64,000 nt of DNA from Theobroma cacao (Eukaryota > Streptophyta > Magnoliopsida > Malvales > Malvaceae). A program made the translations under genes and the position numbers. The stretch spans positions 12,086,619 through 12,150,618 of the forward strand of contig NC_030857.1 of assembly GCF_000208745.1 (NCBI RefSeq). Reading direction: 5' to 3'. Numbering within the stretch: position 1 is the first letter of the stretch; each line of letters begins with the position of its first letter. The notes below the pieces were generated by a model, which did no database searches, was not told where the DNA came from, and saw nothing but the letters and a program-made list of their open reading frames with translations. Below are positions 49,560-60,779 of this stretch, piece after piece.

Positions 49560-51066
49560 AAAAAGCTTATTTCCCTACTCCACCCCACAGTTCAATGCTC
49601 TGGCTCCCTTCTCAATTTTTGCCAAAGTGACAATGGCATCCTATTTGTTAGCTTCAAAGCCCCTCCATTTTGAGAGTAGACTTGCCATTTTTGTGCAGCT
49701 TTCTCAACATTAATTTGGCTTCTACCTCTTACTTCATTTTCTAGAATAAAGGTTGCCAAATCTAAAGTAAGGAATTCTATGCTCATTATATCACCAATTA
49801 GGTTTGTAAAGGTTTTCCTTTTTCATTTGTTCTTGCTTTCTTTTTCCCGCTTTATCTTGATTCCTTGACTTTAGCCTAGCATTTTTATTTACTAATGGTG
49901 GCTTCATTAGTTTAAAGGTTTTTTCGTGTTAAAGGATGGCTTTTTCTTCCCTTAGATTTTCAATTTGGTTTTGGACTTTAAAGGTGCTAGTTCAATGGAT
50001 GATGAATGGGTGGGGGTTGGTTGCATGATCTAATGAGAAGAAAGATTGGGTTTCTCTTTTTGACAAGGTGTGATTTAGTTTTTTATAATGTAAGGCTTAG
50101 AGAAATTTTGGGATATTGTTCTTTCAAAGGATGTGCTCGATTGTGGTGGTTTTGTTTAATTTTGGGTGGGGGTTGACTTTTGTTGATTTTGGATTATGGT
50201 TGGTGTGGCCTTGAAGATTGGCTATGGGTATTACTAAATGAGTGGTTTCGGCTTAAGGTATTGATTGTGTGGTTTAGGTTTGAGAGTTTTGGGTTATTGG
50301 GTTGAGTAGTGTTTTGTTTCTTTAGGCTTTTTTTGGTTCGAGCATAGGATGGTGATGAGGGGAAGAGTTTCAAGTTTGGAGCCTTTTGGTTTTAGTTGAA
50401 TGGCCTTAGAAGCTGGGTAAATGGCTCCTATTAGGGTTTAGGCTTGGTTCACTACTCGATGTTGACTGACAGAGGTTGAACAATTTATTGGATTGGTTAG
50501 GATTTTTTATTTGACTACTCGGAGAAGACACAAGGCCTAGTGATGGGTGGTTTGGTTGGTGGCGAGGTGGTAGAATACGGACAATCATGGCTATAGGGAG
50601 GGTGGGGAATACCCAAAACCAATTCAATGGTTAGAACCAGCAAGCAATTTTTCCCATTAATCATGCAAACTACTAATAAGGGAATAAAGGTATTTTTCTT
50701 TACATGGAAGAAAAAATCTAGCCACGCCAAGCCTTTTTCTCCTTGTAGTATTGTTGTCTGTCGAAATGAAAGATCCCTAGATCTCTCATATTTCTTTGAA
50801 GATGGCATCTAACCATAGACTTAAAGGTAGGTTCTCTACTTTTAACGATAAAAATCGTTCTTCAACTATTAAGTGTTCCTCCCATTGAACCACTTTTTTG
50901 GACCATAAGTCAAGCCAATTTTATAATTTCTTATGCATGCTTCAAAATCCTCAAGTAAGCAAAATGTGATAAGGACTGTATTTCCTCCCACCCTTCAAAG
51001 GCAAGGATCTCTTAGAGTATGCAATGGTCCACATAATGGATTAAGGTGCCTAAAGCACTCCTCTTA
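49560..51066 (-). pseudogene. L1 ORF1, 3' part
   Basis: The element continues upstream of ORF2 up to the solo LTR at 51067. Frames are broken and low in recognisable content. 50808-50627 reads GLAWLDFFFHVKKNTFIPLL, followed by Pro/Ser-rich stretches (PPRHQPNHPSLGLVSSPSSQ), a linker of the kind found between the RNA-binding parts of plant L1 ORF1. No intact zinc knuckle was found. Confidence 0.5.
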
Positions 51067-53781
51067 TGTAAAACCCGACCCTATAAACACATGTCATGAT
51101 ATACATGCACTGAGTAACATGTTATTATGCTAGGAAAGTCCTAAGAATGACGAAACTCGGTATTATACCTAACGGTACACTTGAGTTGATTTAACATCGA
51201 ACTAGTTCAAATAGGAATCGTATGATGAAATTTAATATTTTACAGTCCAAGAGTGACTAAAAATGATTGTTCAGAGTTCGAGGGTTCATTTGGAGAAAAA
51301 TTGAAAATTTTGATGTTTAGGGGCAAAATCGTCATTTTACCACCTAAGATAATAATTTGATCATGGAGTGAAATTTTTGACCAGGATTAACTATTTGGAG
51401 TATAATTTAATGATAGGAAGTGAAAATTTTCAATTTCGGCAATTTTCGAAACATAGGGGCAAAACGGTAATTTTGTTGTCCCGAGGTAAAAACCGTAATT
51501 TTCATCACTCAAAACTTGTCAAAATTGTAGGATTTATTTATTTTTGGTATGAATAACTATGGTATTTCAAGTGGTGAAAAATAGAAGTTTAATGAATGAA
51601 ATTCTACAAACGGGCCAATGGGAAAGTGACACATGGCACTTTTTAATGATTTAATATTATTTTAATGAAAAGTCAGCCAATTTAAACCCCATATTAAGTG
51701 ATGGCTGGCCATAAGGAGAGACCAAGAGAGAAAAGGAAGAAAAGAGAAAAACCAAAGGAAAACTAGAAAATTCAAAGGGAAAATCGCGTTTTTCATCCGT
51801 TTACGCTTCTAACGGTAAGATTTTTCGACTTTAGCTTGATTTCTACCTTTCCTATGCCTTTATTTCCATTTAGCATGCTTGAGGAGAGAGATCAAAAAGT
51901 GAACCCAAGGGCTGGCCGAATTTCAAGGGGAGAGATTTTGAATTTTTTAGGTTTTGATTTTTAGTTAAATTGATAGTTTTAGTTAGTTAAATGTGTATAG
52001 AAATCAAATTGGGCAAGAAAGCATGAAATTTTCACAATACCCACCCTTGGCCGAATCTTAAATGATGTACAATGATGAAGAAATGATTTTTATTCTAAGA
52101 GAAATGAAGAGAAAATGATGAAAAATGGTTAAATGTGATAGAAAAACAAAGTGAAAAATTTACCTAGTTAATGTCCCATTTTTGGCCGAATTTTCCAAGG
52201 AGAAAAGTGAGCTGATTTTGGTGATTTTAGAAGGTTATTGGCTGATATTTAATGGTTAGAAATGTTGGAGAGAAAATGGGACAATTTAGAGCTAAAATGG
52301 AGCACGTTAGCAATTTAACGGTAAAGTGCCAAAAATAGGTTAATACCGTATTTAAGCCGTTTTAGGCTATTGCATTTCATACCATGCATTAATATAGGAT
52401 TTAAGTCAATTATATAGTGATTTAGCATCAATGTGGTAAATTGTGAAATTTTTGCAATGTGTTTAGGAGGAGAGCCTTCCGGTAAAGGGAAAGAACCTGA
52501 CGAACAGTGATCGAGGCACCTAGAAAGCAATTAGTTTTTACAAACGGTGAGTAAACCTATTATTATTGTAAATTATCTAGAGTTTATTTTTAAATGCTCT
52601 TCATGGATTTTATGAAACGAAAATGAGATTAAAATGAGATTTTTGATGTTTTAGAAATAAATGTGACAAATAAAATTATATTGTGTTTATTATGAAATTG
52701 AGTAATTGGAGGCTGCCAATTATTTTGAAATATATATTTTCCTATGAATGGCTTATGATATATGAGTATATGTGGCTATATGTTATAATTGCATGGGAAT
52801 TTATGTAAGCTGTCTTTTACTACGCAGGCTGGGTAAATAAATAAAAGCCACGTTATACTATCAAAATTTTATTAAAATTGGTGGGTTTAGTCACTACAGT
52901 GACGGGTTTCCGTGGATTGCCTATTAGAGGGGCACGGTAAACCCAGTTATATAGTTACTCCGGTTGTAGAGGCGATGAGGGTAACTCCCGGGGTAGTGTT
53001 AGAGATCACTTCACGTCGAACCCCCATGTGAATGTGTAACTCGGCCAACGCCAAGGAACGGCTTGTTTTCAAAACTAACATGTGTTTAACATGTAAATAT
53101 CTTAACAACCTTGACGGACTAGGTTAGATGCCTCGGCCAAGGTATCCCCGAGGATTAGTTTTGGCTTGAGCCTTGTTTTTAATAAAAGTCAAAAGCCTTA
53201 ACAACTGTTTTGGTAAATTACAAATTTTTTATGGTTTAAGAAATAAATTGAAAACCTTATGAAATGGTTTGTAATTTGTTGTTTAAACTTACCTCCATGT
53301 TACTCGCCTTTAGATATTTATGATAATGTCTGTTTACTCATTGGGATTGTAAAATCTCACCGACCTCCTTTCCAAATATTTCAGGCTTGTGGTAGCTTGT
53401 AGATACCCGATTTTGTCGAGGATTCCAATTGACCCCTCTATCACAAAGACAGTAGGTTACTATCACCAACACTTGGTGTATTTATGGGCCACTTGTCATT
53501 GTAATTATTATTGTACATTATAACTTTGTAAATTATTGTATGTATAAATTTATTTTACTTCTAAGTTACAAAAGATTACTTACACGTGTTTCTATAAATA
53601 TTGTTTTATATAAAAATGCTATATTTTTGTCTTTTGATTTATTTGAGCCGAAAACGACTGAAAATTATTTAAAACTGATATGTAAGACTTGCGGGGTTTC
53701 GATTGGTATTTCGGGTAATGAGCATCAATCGGGACGTCTCGGCTATTGTCATGGGCCCGAGGGAGGTTCCGGGTTGTGACA
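51067..53781 (+). mobile_element. Solo chromoviral LTR in L1 ORF1
   Basis: It is 2,715 bp, begins TGTAAAACCCGACC and ends CGGGTTGTGACA, with target duplication TCTTA (51062-51066 and 53782-53786). It is very similar to the 5' LTR at 56344, so it is the same subfamily. It has U3 dyads built on GGGCAAAA...TTTTNCC (51320-51343, 51456-51480), a TATA-like AATTTAAACC (51678-51687), and an ATG-free purine-rich exon 1. Then come donor ACG|GTAAGA (51815), acceptor TGTTTAG, exon-like block 52467-52546 (80 nt), and second donor ACG|GTGAGTAAAC (52547). Confidence 0.95.
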
Positions 53782-54290
53782 TCTTAAGCCAACCTTGGTC
53801 ATTTGGGGTGGCTTCAATGACATGCTGGTTCTGTTGATGATGGGATTTTGTTCCATAGGTTGTTGGTAATGGGTTTGGCTTATTATTGAGGGTTACTAGT
53901 AATGGGTTTGGCTTATTATTGAGGACTTCCTTGTAGGTCCTACCATCCCTGGGAGAAGTTGGGACGGGTTTGAAACGTGGTTGGCTTGTGGGTCGTGAAA
54001 GGGAATATTGCTTACTTGGCAGTTTGCCTTCTATGGTCCCAACCATATATGGCTTTCTTAACAGAGATGGGGTGGCCATCAAAGATAATGCCATTTGCAT
54101 GCATAATGGTGTAATCCATCTCCTTAAAATCTTTGTAATGAACAAAGGCAGAGGTGGTTGGGGAGCTTCCATGCGGTCGATATGAGATGAACATGTCTTT
54201 GATTTGGCCGTAGTAGGTGAATGCTTTGCACAGGGCAATTTTAGTGACCTTTTGTCTTAGGTTTCCTATGTGTATAGTGAAAAGGGTGGA
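53782..54290 (-). pseudogene. L1 ORF1, RRM-like domain
   Basis: 54194-54012 reads TTSAFVHYKDFKEMDYTIMH, then ANGIIFDGHPISVKKAIYGW. These are the RNP-1-like strand (SAFVHY) and the C-terminal strand of an RNA-recognition motif. The N-terminal RNP-2 strand would lie toward 54250. Some plant L1 elements carry an RRM in ORF1 for binding element RNA. A Pro/Thr/Asn-rich, duplicated linker (NNKPNPLLVTLNNKPNPLPT, 53915-53856) follows. A longer open frame in another register (54238-53669) overlaps it and runs into the LTR, so that one is a shadow. Confidence 0.68.
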
Positions 54291-56343
54291 TGTAATACCT
54301 CGTACTTTGATATGGTGACTAATAAAGCTTATCGGATGCCAATTGAGGTTAATTATAATGTTTAAAAATGATGGAAGACAAAAGGAATAGTTTGGGATAA
54401 AATATTTCGCACGGAGGAAATAATAATATTTTTATCGGAGAAGAATTTTTGAGAAAAAAAATGATTTGAAAGTCAATTGAGGCATAATAAGGTATTTTGG
54501 GTACCAAGGAGACAAGAGGAAATTTTTGGAATAAAATAATATTTTATTAATAAAATAATATTAAAATATTAATATTTTATTCAGTATCAAAATTTTTCAT
54601 GAAGAAGGACTATATGGTCAATCTAAATGGGGGAAAAGAAGAATGAGAAAAATTTTGGAGAAAAATGACGTTAATGGGGTCTGCGTGTCTTTATTAAATA
54701 AAGATAGCGAGGGTAAATAAATATTTTAAATATTATTAGGACACCGTGTTGGAGTACAAACTTTATACTTCGTTTGTACATGTATAGAAGAAGATAATAG
54801 AAGAAAATTGGAGTTAAATGAAGGTTGGGAGGACCAAATTAAAAAGGAAAGAAACTTGGAGGGCACAACGATAATTTTGCATAAAGTATCTTTATAAGCC
54901 AAAACTGTCCTTATCTCCTCCAACAAGATATTTTCTTCTTCTTCTTGAACCTTCCAATGCCATTTTCATGTCAAGTTCATGAAAATCAAATTTTTTCATG
55001 TGATGTTCCTTGCTTTTTCTCATTTCCTTTCTTTTCTTACTTCTTCCTTCTCCAAACTTCTTGGGCACTAAACCTGAAGCTTTTAACCCCAATTTCCAGC
55101 ACATCTAAACCCTAGGAGAGGAAGAAAGAAAAAAAAGAAAAAGGAAGAAAAAGCTTGATTTTGTAATTCAAGCAAGCTAAGGTAAGGATTTTGTGTTTTA
55201 AGTTCATGGTTGGTTAAATCCTTGGAAAAATAATGAGTGAATCATTTTGTGGCAGCTATGGTGGCCATGGGTGTGAGGGAATTATGAATTTTGTTGGGTG
55301 AAATCCAAGCTAAAACCAAGTGGTAAGCTTCATGTTATAATTTGAATCCTACGATTGGTTTACTATGGTGAGAATGATTATGTGCAATATGTAGTATTAT
55401 TGTGGTGTCATGGGTATGGTTGGAAGGCAATTATATTAATTGGAAAATAATTAGGTAGATTTGAAATGACTGTGGTTGCCGTAAATATAGTTAATGTTGT
55501 GGAAATATAAGATGGATTTGGGCGAAAGTTATTTAGAAAGGTTGAAGTAGGTACGTGACATCATAAATAAGTTACTGGTGATATAATCTAAGGAATTACG
55601 TAAGCAACGGATATAAGAAATTTTAGTAAAATATATTAAGATGTGAGTTAATTGAAGATGGTTCATGATAGGATGAAAAATATAAATTTGAGTAAGGATT
55701 AATTGATTGAAGTGCTGCCCGTATATGTATGTAATTAAATATATTGAGTTTGTATTATAGCTAGGAAGTGCAAAGGTAAGATTAGAGTATTGTGGTGGCA
55801 TGCCAAAGTAAATAACGAGCGACCGGCCAGTGAAAATAGTTAGAGACACCTCCGAACAAATAGCGACTTAATATCTCGTTATTGCCAAGTGACTGAACTT
55901 GCATTAAAATGTTTTGGGATATACACATTTATGTTTGATTGAATCCCCTAAAACGTTTTATTGGTTTTTCTTCAAAAACTCACGCGGGAACAAGCCTTCA
56001 TGAAATGTTTTTATGTTATAAAATGGATAGTGTGATGAATCCATGTGTTTCTGTATAATATTGATATATATATATATATATATATACTATGCCATAAATG
56101 GTACATTGTGTGACAAAATGCAACCGTGCATGTGCGGGGTGAGTGTGCACTTGCCGGTGATGACGGTGGTGAGGGAAATGGATGGTGATATTGCCCGTGT
56201 GCACGATGTGGGGGGATGCACACGATGGCATTAGCTGTGCATGATGTGGGGAGATGCACACGATGATGATATCCCTTGTGCACGATGTGGGGGGATGCAT
56301 AAAGCGATGATATTGCTTGTGCACGATGTGGGGGGAAGCACAC
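54291..56343 (+). mobile_element. Chromoviral LTR, interrupted by the 56344 element
   Basis: It begins TGTAATACCTCG directly after L1 sequence (flank GTGGA) and matches the LTR at 31161 through U3, leader and beyond. It has TATA-like TTTATAAGCC (54891-54900), donor AAG|GTAAGG (55182), acceptor GCTAG, exon-like block 55765-55888 (124 nt) and a damaged second donor GTGACT (55889). It also has a (TA) run (56064-56086) and the tandem repeat 56190-56343. The chromovirus at 56344 entered the repeat, and the rest of this LTR lies beyond the window. Confidence 0.85.
56190..56343 (+). repeat. Tandem repeat, unit about 40 bp (GATGTGGGGGGATGCACA)
   Basis: GATGTG starts at 56205, 56243, 56284 and 56325, giving periods of 38, 41 and 41. 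It is the reverse complement of the repeat at 5628, 14450 and 16150, consistent with the opposite LTR orientation. Confidence 0.9.
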
Positions 56344-57100
56344 TGTAAAACCCGACCCTATAAATACATGTCATAACATACATGCACTGAGTAGCATGTT
56401 ATTATGCTAGGAAAGTCCTTAAGAATAGACGAAACCCGGTATTGTACCTAACGGTACACTTGAATTGATTTAACCTCGAACCAGTTCAAATAGGAATCGT
56501 AGGATGAAATTTAACATTTTATAGTCAAGGAATGACTAAAAATGATTGTTCGGAGTTCGAGGGTTCATTTGGGGTAAAATTAGAAATTTTGATATTCAAG
56601 GGCAAAATCGTCATTTTGCCACCTAAGATAATAATTTGATCATGGAGTGAAATTTTTGACCAAGATTAACTATTTGGAGTATAATTTAATGATAGGAAGT
56701 GAAAAAGTTTAATTCTGGTGATTTTTGGAGTGTAGGGGCAAAATCGTAATTTTGCCACCCACGGACAAAATTTGAGATTTTGAGAGAATTTAGATCAAAT
56801 TTGACAAATTGGAGAATGGTATGAGTATAAGGGATGAAAAATATGTCTATGGGCAATTTTTCAATTTTTGGGGCAAAAATGTAATTTTTGACTTTTACGG
56901 GGGCAAAAGTGTAAATTTCAAAAATTACTCCACCGAGACTTTGGATGAGTCTGAGAATTTTATCTAAGCTATGAATATATGAGACAAGTGTATGGTGAAA
57001 ATTTGGAAACAAATGGATGAAATTTTAAAAATGGGCCAATGGGAAAGTGACATGTGGCATTTTTTAATGAAATAATATTATTTTAATGAAAAGTCAGCCC

Positions 57101-57109
57101 ATTTAAACC
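57101..57109 (+). promoter_or_regulatory. TATA-like promoter element of the chromoviral 5' LTR
   Basis: ATTTAAACC. The solo LTR 51067 has the same element at the same relative place. Transcription would start roughly 25-35 bases downstream, giving a purine-rich ATG-free leader. Confidence 0.45.
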
Positions 57110-57247
57110 CAAATTTTGAGTGCTGGCCGGCCATAAGGAAGAACAAGAGAGGAAATAGAGAGGAAAGGAAGAAAAAAAGAAAAACCAAAGAGAAACAAGA
57201 AAATTCAAAGGGAAATTCGCGGTTTTCGACCGTTTACGCGTCTAACG

Positions 57248-57900
57248 GTAAGATTTTTCGATTTTAGCTTGATTTCTACCTTTCCTATGCCTTTATTTCC
57301 ATTTAGCATGCTTGAGGAGAGAGATCAAAAAGTGATATCAAGGGCTGGACGAAATTCTAGGGGAGAGAAATTGAAATTTTTAGGTTTTGATTTTTAGTTA
57401 AATTGATAGTTTTAGTTAGTTAAATGTGTTTAGAAATTAAATTGGGCAAGAAATCATTAAATTTTCACAATACCCACTCTTGGCTGGATGCTCAATGCTG
57501 TACAATGATGATGAATTGATTTTATTCTAAGGGAAATGAAGAGAAAATGATGAAAAACGATTAAACGTGATAGAAAAACAAAGTAGAAAATTAACCGAGT
57601 TAATGTCCCATTTTTGGCCGAATTTTCCAAGGAAGGGAGTGAGCTGATTTTGTTGTTTTTAGAAGGTTATTGGCTGATATTTAATGGTTAGAAATGTTGG
57701 AGAGAGAATGGGATGATTTAGAGCTAAAATGGAGCGCGTTAGCAATTTATCGGGCAAAGTGCCAAAAATAGGTTAATACCGCGTTTAAGCCGTTTTAGGC
57801 TATTGCATTTCATACCATGCATTAGTATAGGATTTAAGTTAATTATATAGTGATTTAGCATCAATGTGATGAATTGTGTAAATTTTTGTAATGTGTCTAG
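57248..57900 (+). other. Predicted leader intron 1 (in the LTR)
   Basis: Donor ACG|GTAAGATTTT at 57248 and acceptor TTTTTGTAATGTGTCTAG ending at 57900, 653 bp. The same pair exists in the solo LTR 51067 (51815 to 52466). No transcript evidence is available here. Confidence 0.5.
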
Positions 57901-57986
57901 GAGGAGAGCCTTCCGGAAAAGGCAAAGAAGTCGTACCCGACGAGTAGTGATCGGGGCGCTTAGAAAGCTTTTAGTTTGTACAAACG
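57901..57986 (+). other. Predicted leader mini-exon (in the LTR)
   Basis: 86 nt without ATG, between an acceptor and a donor (ACG|GTGAGTAAAC). Equivalent blocks in other LTRs: 52467-52546 (80 nt), 55765-55888, 32720-32843 and 20774-20651 minus (124 nt each), 25388-25461, 16635-16562 minus and 6104-6031 minus (74 nt each). Confidence 0.5.
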
Positions 57987-59516
57987 GTGAGTAAACTTAT
58001 TATTATTGTAAATTATCTAGAGTTTATTTTAAATGCCCTTTATGTATTTTATGAAATGAGAACGAGATTAAAACGGGATTTTTGATGTTTTAGGAATAAA
58101 TGTGACAAATAAAAATATATTGTATTGATTATGAAATTGAGTAATTGGAGGCTGCAAATTGACTTGAAAAATATATATTTTCCTAGGAATGGCTTATGAG
58201 AAATGAGTATATGTGGCTATATTTTGTGAGTGCATTGGGAAATTTATGTAAGTTGTTTTTACTATGCAGGCTGGATAAATAAATAAAAGCCACGTTATAC
58301 TGTCGAAATTTTATTAAAATTGGTGGGTTAGTCACTGCAGTGACGGGTTTCCGTGGACTGCCTATTAGAGGGGCACGGTAAACCCAGTTATATAGTTACT
58401 CCGGTTGTAGAGGCGATGAGGGTAACTCCCGGGGTAGTATTAGAGCTCACTTCACGTCGAACCCCCACGTGAATGTGTAACTCGGCCAACGCCAAGGAAC
58501 GACTTGTTTTAAAAATAAAAATGTGTTTCACATGTAAATGTTATAACAACCTTGGCGGACTCGGTTAGATGCCTCGGCCAAGGTATCCCCGAGGATTAGT
58601 TTTGGCTTGAGCCTTGTTTTCTTTTATAAAAGACATAAGCCTTAACAACTGTTTTGGTAAATTACAAATATTTTATGGTTTAAGAAATAAATTGAAAACA
58701 TTATGAAATGGTTTGTGATTTGTTGTTTAAACTTGCCTCCCTGTTACTCGCCTTTAGATATTTATGATAATGTTATTTTACTCATTGGGATTGCAAAATC
58801 TCACCCACCTCCTTTCCAAACATTTCAAGTCTATGGTAGCTTGCTGATACCCTATTTTGTCGAGGATTCCAGTTGACATCTCTACCACACAGACAGTAAG
58901 TTTCTAGCACCAACACTAGGTGTATTTTGGGCCACTTGTTATTGTAACCATTATTGTCCATTATAACTTTGTAAATTTTTGTATGTGTGAATTTATTTTA
59001 CTTACACGTTACAAAAGATTTCTTACACGTGTTTCTATAAATATTGTTTTATATAAAAAAATATTATATTTTAATCAATATTTTGAATAGTGATATTTAT
59101 CTATAAATCCTTTTAAAATATTTTTGTCTTTTGATTTACTTGAGCAAGAAACTATTGGAAATTGTTTAAAATGGAATGTTTAAAAACGATTGCTCACAAA
59201 AAAGGCAAGAAACTGATATGTAAACCTTGCGGGGTTCTGATTGGTATTTCGGGTAATGAGTGTCAATTGAGACGTCGCGACGGTTGTCATGGGCTCGAGG
59301 GAGGCTCCGGGTCGTGACAATTCAGTTGGTATCAGAGCTTTTGATTTAAAAGCTTATGGTTTTGAAAGAAGTTTTTGATTTTTAAAGTTTTGGGATTTAA
59401 AGTTATTTTTTAAAAAATAATTTACAATGTCAGTGTGGCCCAGTTAAGATTAGTTAGTTGCATGTAGTTGCATATAGAGTCTTAAGTAGTCTAAACCAAT
59501 TCCATTCTTTTTGTAG
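57987..59516 (+). other. Predicted leader intron 2 (LTR 3' part, PBS, to gag)
   Basis: It runs from donor GTGAGTAAAC to acceptor CCATTCTTTTTGTAG ending at 59516, 1,530 bp. The acceptor has a pyrimidine-rich tract and ends six bases before the gag ATG at 59523. Splicing would remove the 3' part of the LTR and the primer binding site from gag mRNA while unspliced RNA keeps both. Confidence 0.5.
59327..59338 (+). other. Primer binding site (tRNA-iMet)
   Basis: TGGTATCAGAGC, complementary to the 3' end of initiator tRNA-Met, 7 bp after the LTR end. This is the standard site for chromoviruses and many other plant LTR elements. Confidence 0.95.
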
Positions 59517-59522
59517 ATCATT

Positions 59523-60779
59523 ATGTCTCCTCGACGTGAGCTACCACCTATTACTAGATCTACTGGTAGGGGAAGAGGTCGCCCCAGACAGAGTCGGCCG
59601 GATTCCATAGAAGAGGAGTCGGTTGCGTCTTCTTTTAGAGCAGTTCCTACTATTGAGTTTACGGATATTCATGTACCTCTTCCACCACCTGTTACTACTC
59701 GTGGTGTACCTATCATGACACCCGAGGCAGCTCAAACATTAGCGACTTTTCTCGCTGCTCTTATGAGTCAGGCTCAGGCTGGTCCAATTCCACTTGCTGT
59801 TTCCCCTGTAACAACCCCAATACCACCACCTCCTATTCCACCCCAAACACCGGATGTCTCCATTTATAAGAAATTGAAGGAAGCTAGATAGTTGGGTTGC
59901 GTCTCGTTTATTGGTGAGTTGGATGCAACCGTAGTTAAGGATTGGGTTAATCAAGTTTCGGAGACTCTTTCTGATATGAGATTAGATGACGATATGAAGC
60001 GAATGGTGGCTACTAGATTACAAGAGAAGAGGCTCGTACTTGGTGGAATTCAGTGAAGTCTCGTTCCACTACTCCTCAGACATGGTCTGACTTCCTCAAA
60101 GAATTTGATGGTCAGTATTTTACTTACTTTCATCAGAAAAAAAAAGAAAAGAGAATTTCTGAGCTTGAAACAAGGAAATCTAACTGTAGAGGAGTACGAG
60201 ACTCGTTTTAACGAGTTGATGTTATATGTGCCGGATCTGGTGAAATCTGAGCAGGATCAGGTAAATTATTTCTAGGAAGGGCTCCGTAATGAGATCAGGG
60301 AACGGATGACAGTGACTGGTAGGGAGCCACATAAGGAAGTTGTGCAGATGGCTTTACGGGCTGAGAAGCTCGCCACTGAGAATAGATGGATCCGAGCTGA
60401 GTTCACAAAGAGAAGGAATCCGCCTACGTTCCCAGGTCAGTCTTCAAAAAGAGGCAAAGATTCAACATCTATTGTAGGAAGTACTACCTCAGCGTCTATG
60501 GCATCCACTAAACCTCTATCTCAGCAGTCACAGCCGAGATCTTCTAGATTTGATCAGCCAGTGATGAGTAGTCAGGGGAGGACTTCAGGAAGATTTGACA
60601 GATGCCGTAATTGCGGAAGATTTCATGTTGGGTCATGTAGACAGCCTGTAAAGTGTTTTCAATGCGGCCAACAGAGACATATCAGGAGAGATTGTCCTCA
60701 ATTGAGACGGGGTACAGTAGCTACTTCTACTCCTCCAACTCGTCCTAGTATACAGTGGAGAGACACTTCGGGATCATAG
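59523..60779 (+). pseudogene. gag: Chromovirus gag
   Basis: Gag packages the element RNA. The start ATG (59523) opens MSPRRELPPITRSTGRGRGR, an arginine-rich N-terminus followed by a Pro/Thr-rich stretch. The first stop, TAG 59889-59891, looks like a changed Gln codon because sense continues (LGCVSFIGELDATVVKDWV). There is another stop near 60054 and a frameshift near the A-rich run at 60138-60153. Then NLTVEEYETRFNELMLYVPD (about 60178-60238) and EGLRNEIRERMTVTGREPHK follow. The zinc region has CRNCGRFHVGSC (about 60604-60639) and a full knuckle CFQCGQQRHIRRDC (60655-60696). About 420 codons, normal for Tekay/Del gag. Confidence 0.9.

Larger units (their letters stand above)
45234..54290 (-). 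mobile_element. L1-type LINE, minus strand, split by a solo LTR
   Basis: The non-LTR retrotransposon runs from its poly(A) at 45234 up to 54290, where the LTR 54291 interrupts it. The order from 5' to 3' is ORF1 with an RRM-like domain, ORF2 (endonuclease, RT, zinc-binding region, RNase H), a 3' UTR of about 480 bp, and poly(A). Without the solo LTR (51067-53781) it is about 6.3 kb. It is dead: both ORFs carry many stops and frameshifts. Confidence 0.88.
56344..59319 (+). repeat. 5' LTR of the chromovirus
   Basis: It is 2,976 bp, begins TGTAAAACCCGACC and ends CGGGTCGTGACA, directly followed by a primer binding site, so its status as a 5' LTR is secure. U3 has five dyads of the GGCAAAAT...ATTTTGCC type (56599-56620, 56734-56760, 56851-56920). 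TATA-like ATTTAAACC is at 57101-57109, and the following leader to 57247 has no ATG. It is closely similar to the solo LTR 51067-53781 through its whole length. Confidence 0.93.

Noticed and set aside
50406..50808. Pro/Ser-rich minus frames as a host gene
   Set aside because: They lie between L1 ORF2 and the RRM part of ORF1 on the same strand and are best read as the ORF1 linker.
53669..54238. 189-codon minus-strand frame
   Set aside because: It runs from L1 ORF1 into the inserted solo LTR, and its register differs from the RRM-like frame, so it is a chance fusion.
59327..59338. tRNA gene at the TGGTATCAGAGC motif
   Set aside because: It is a primer binding site; there is no cloverleaf around it. 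The tRNA-Asp-like site at 1021 is the same case.
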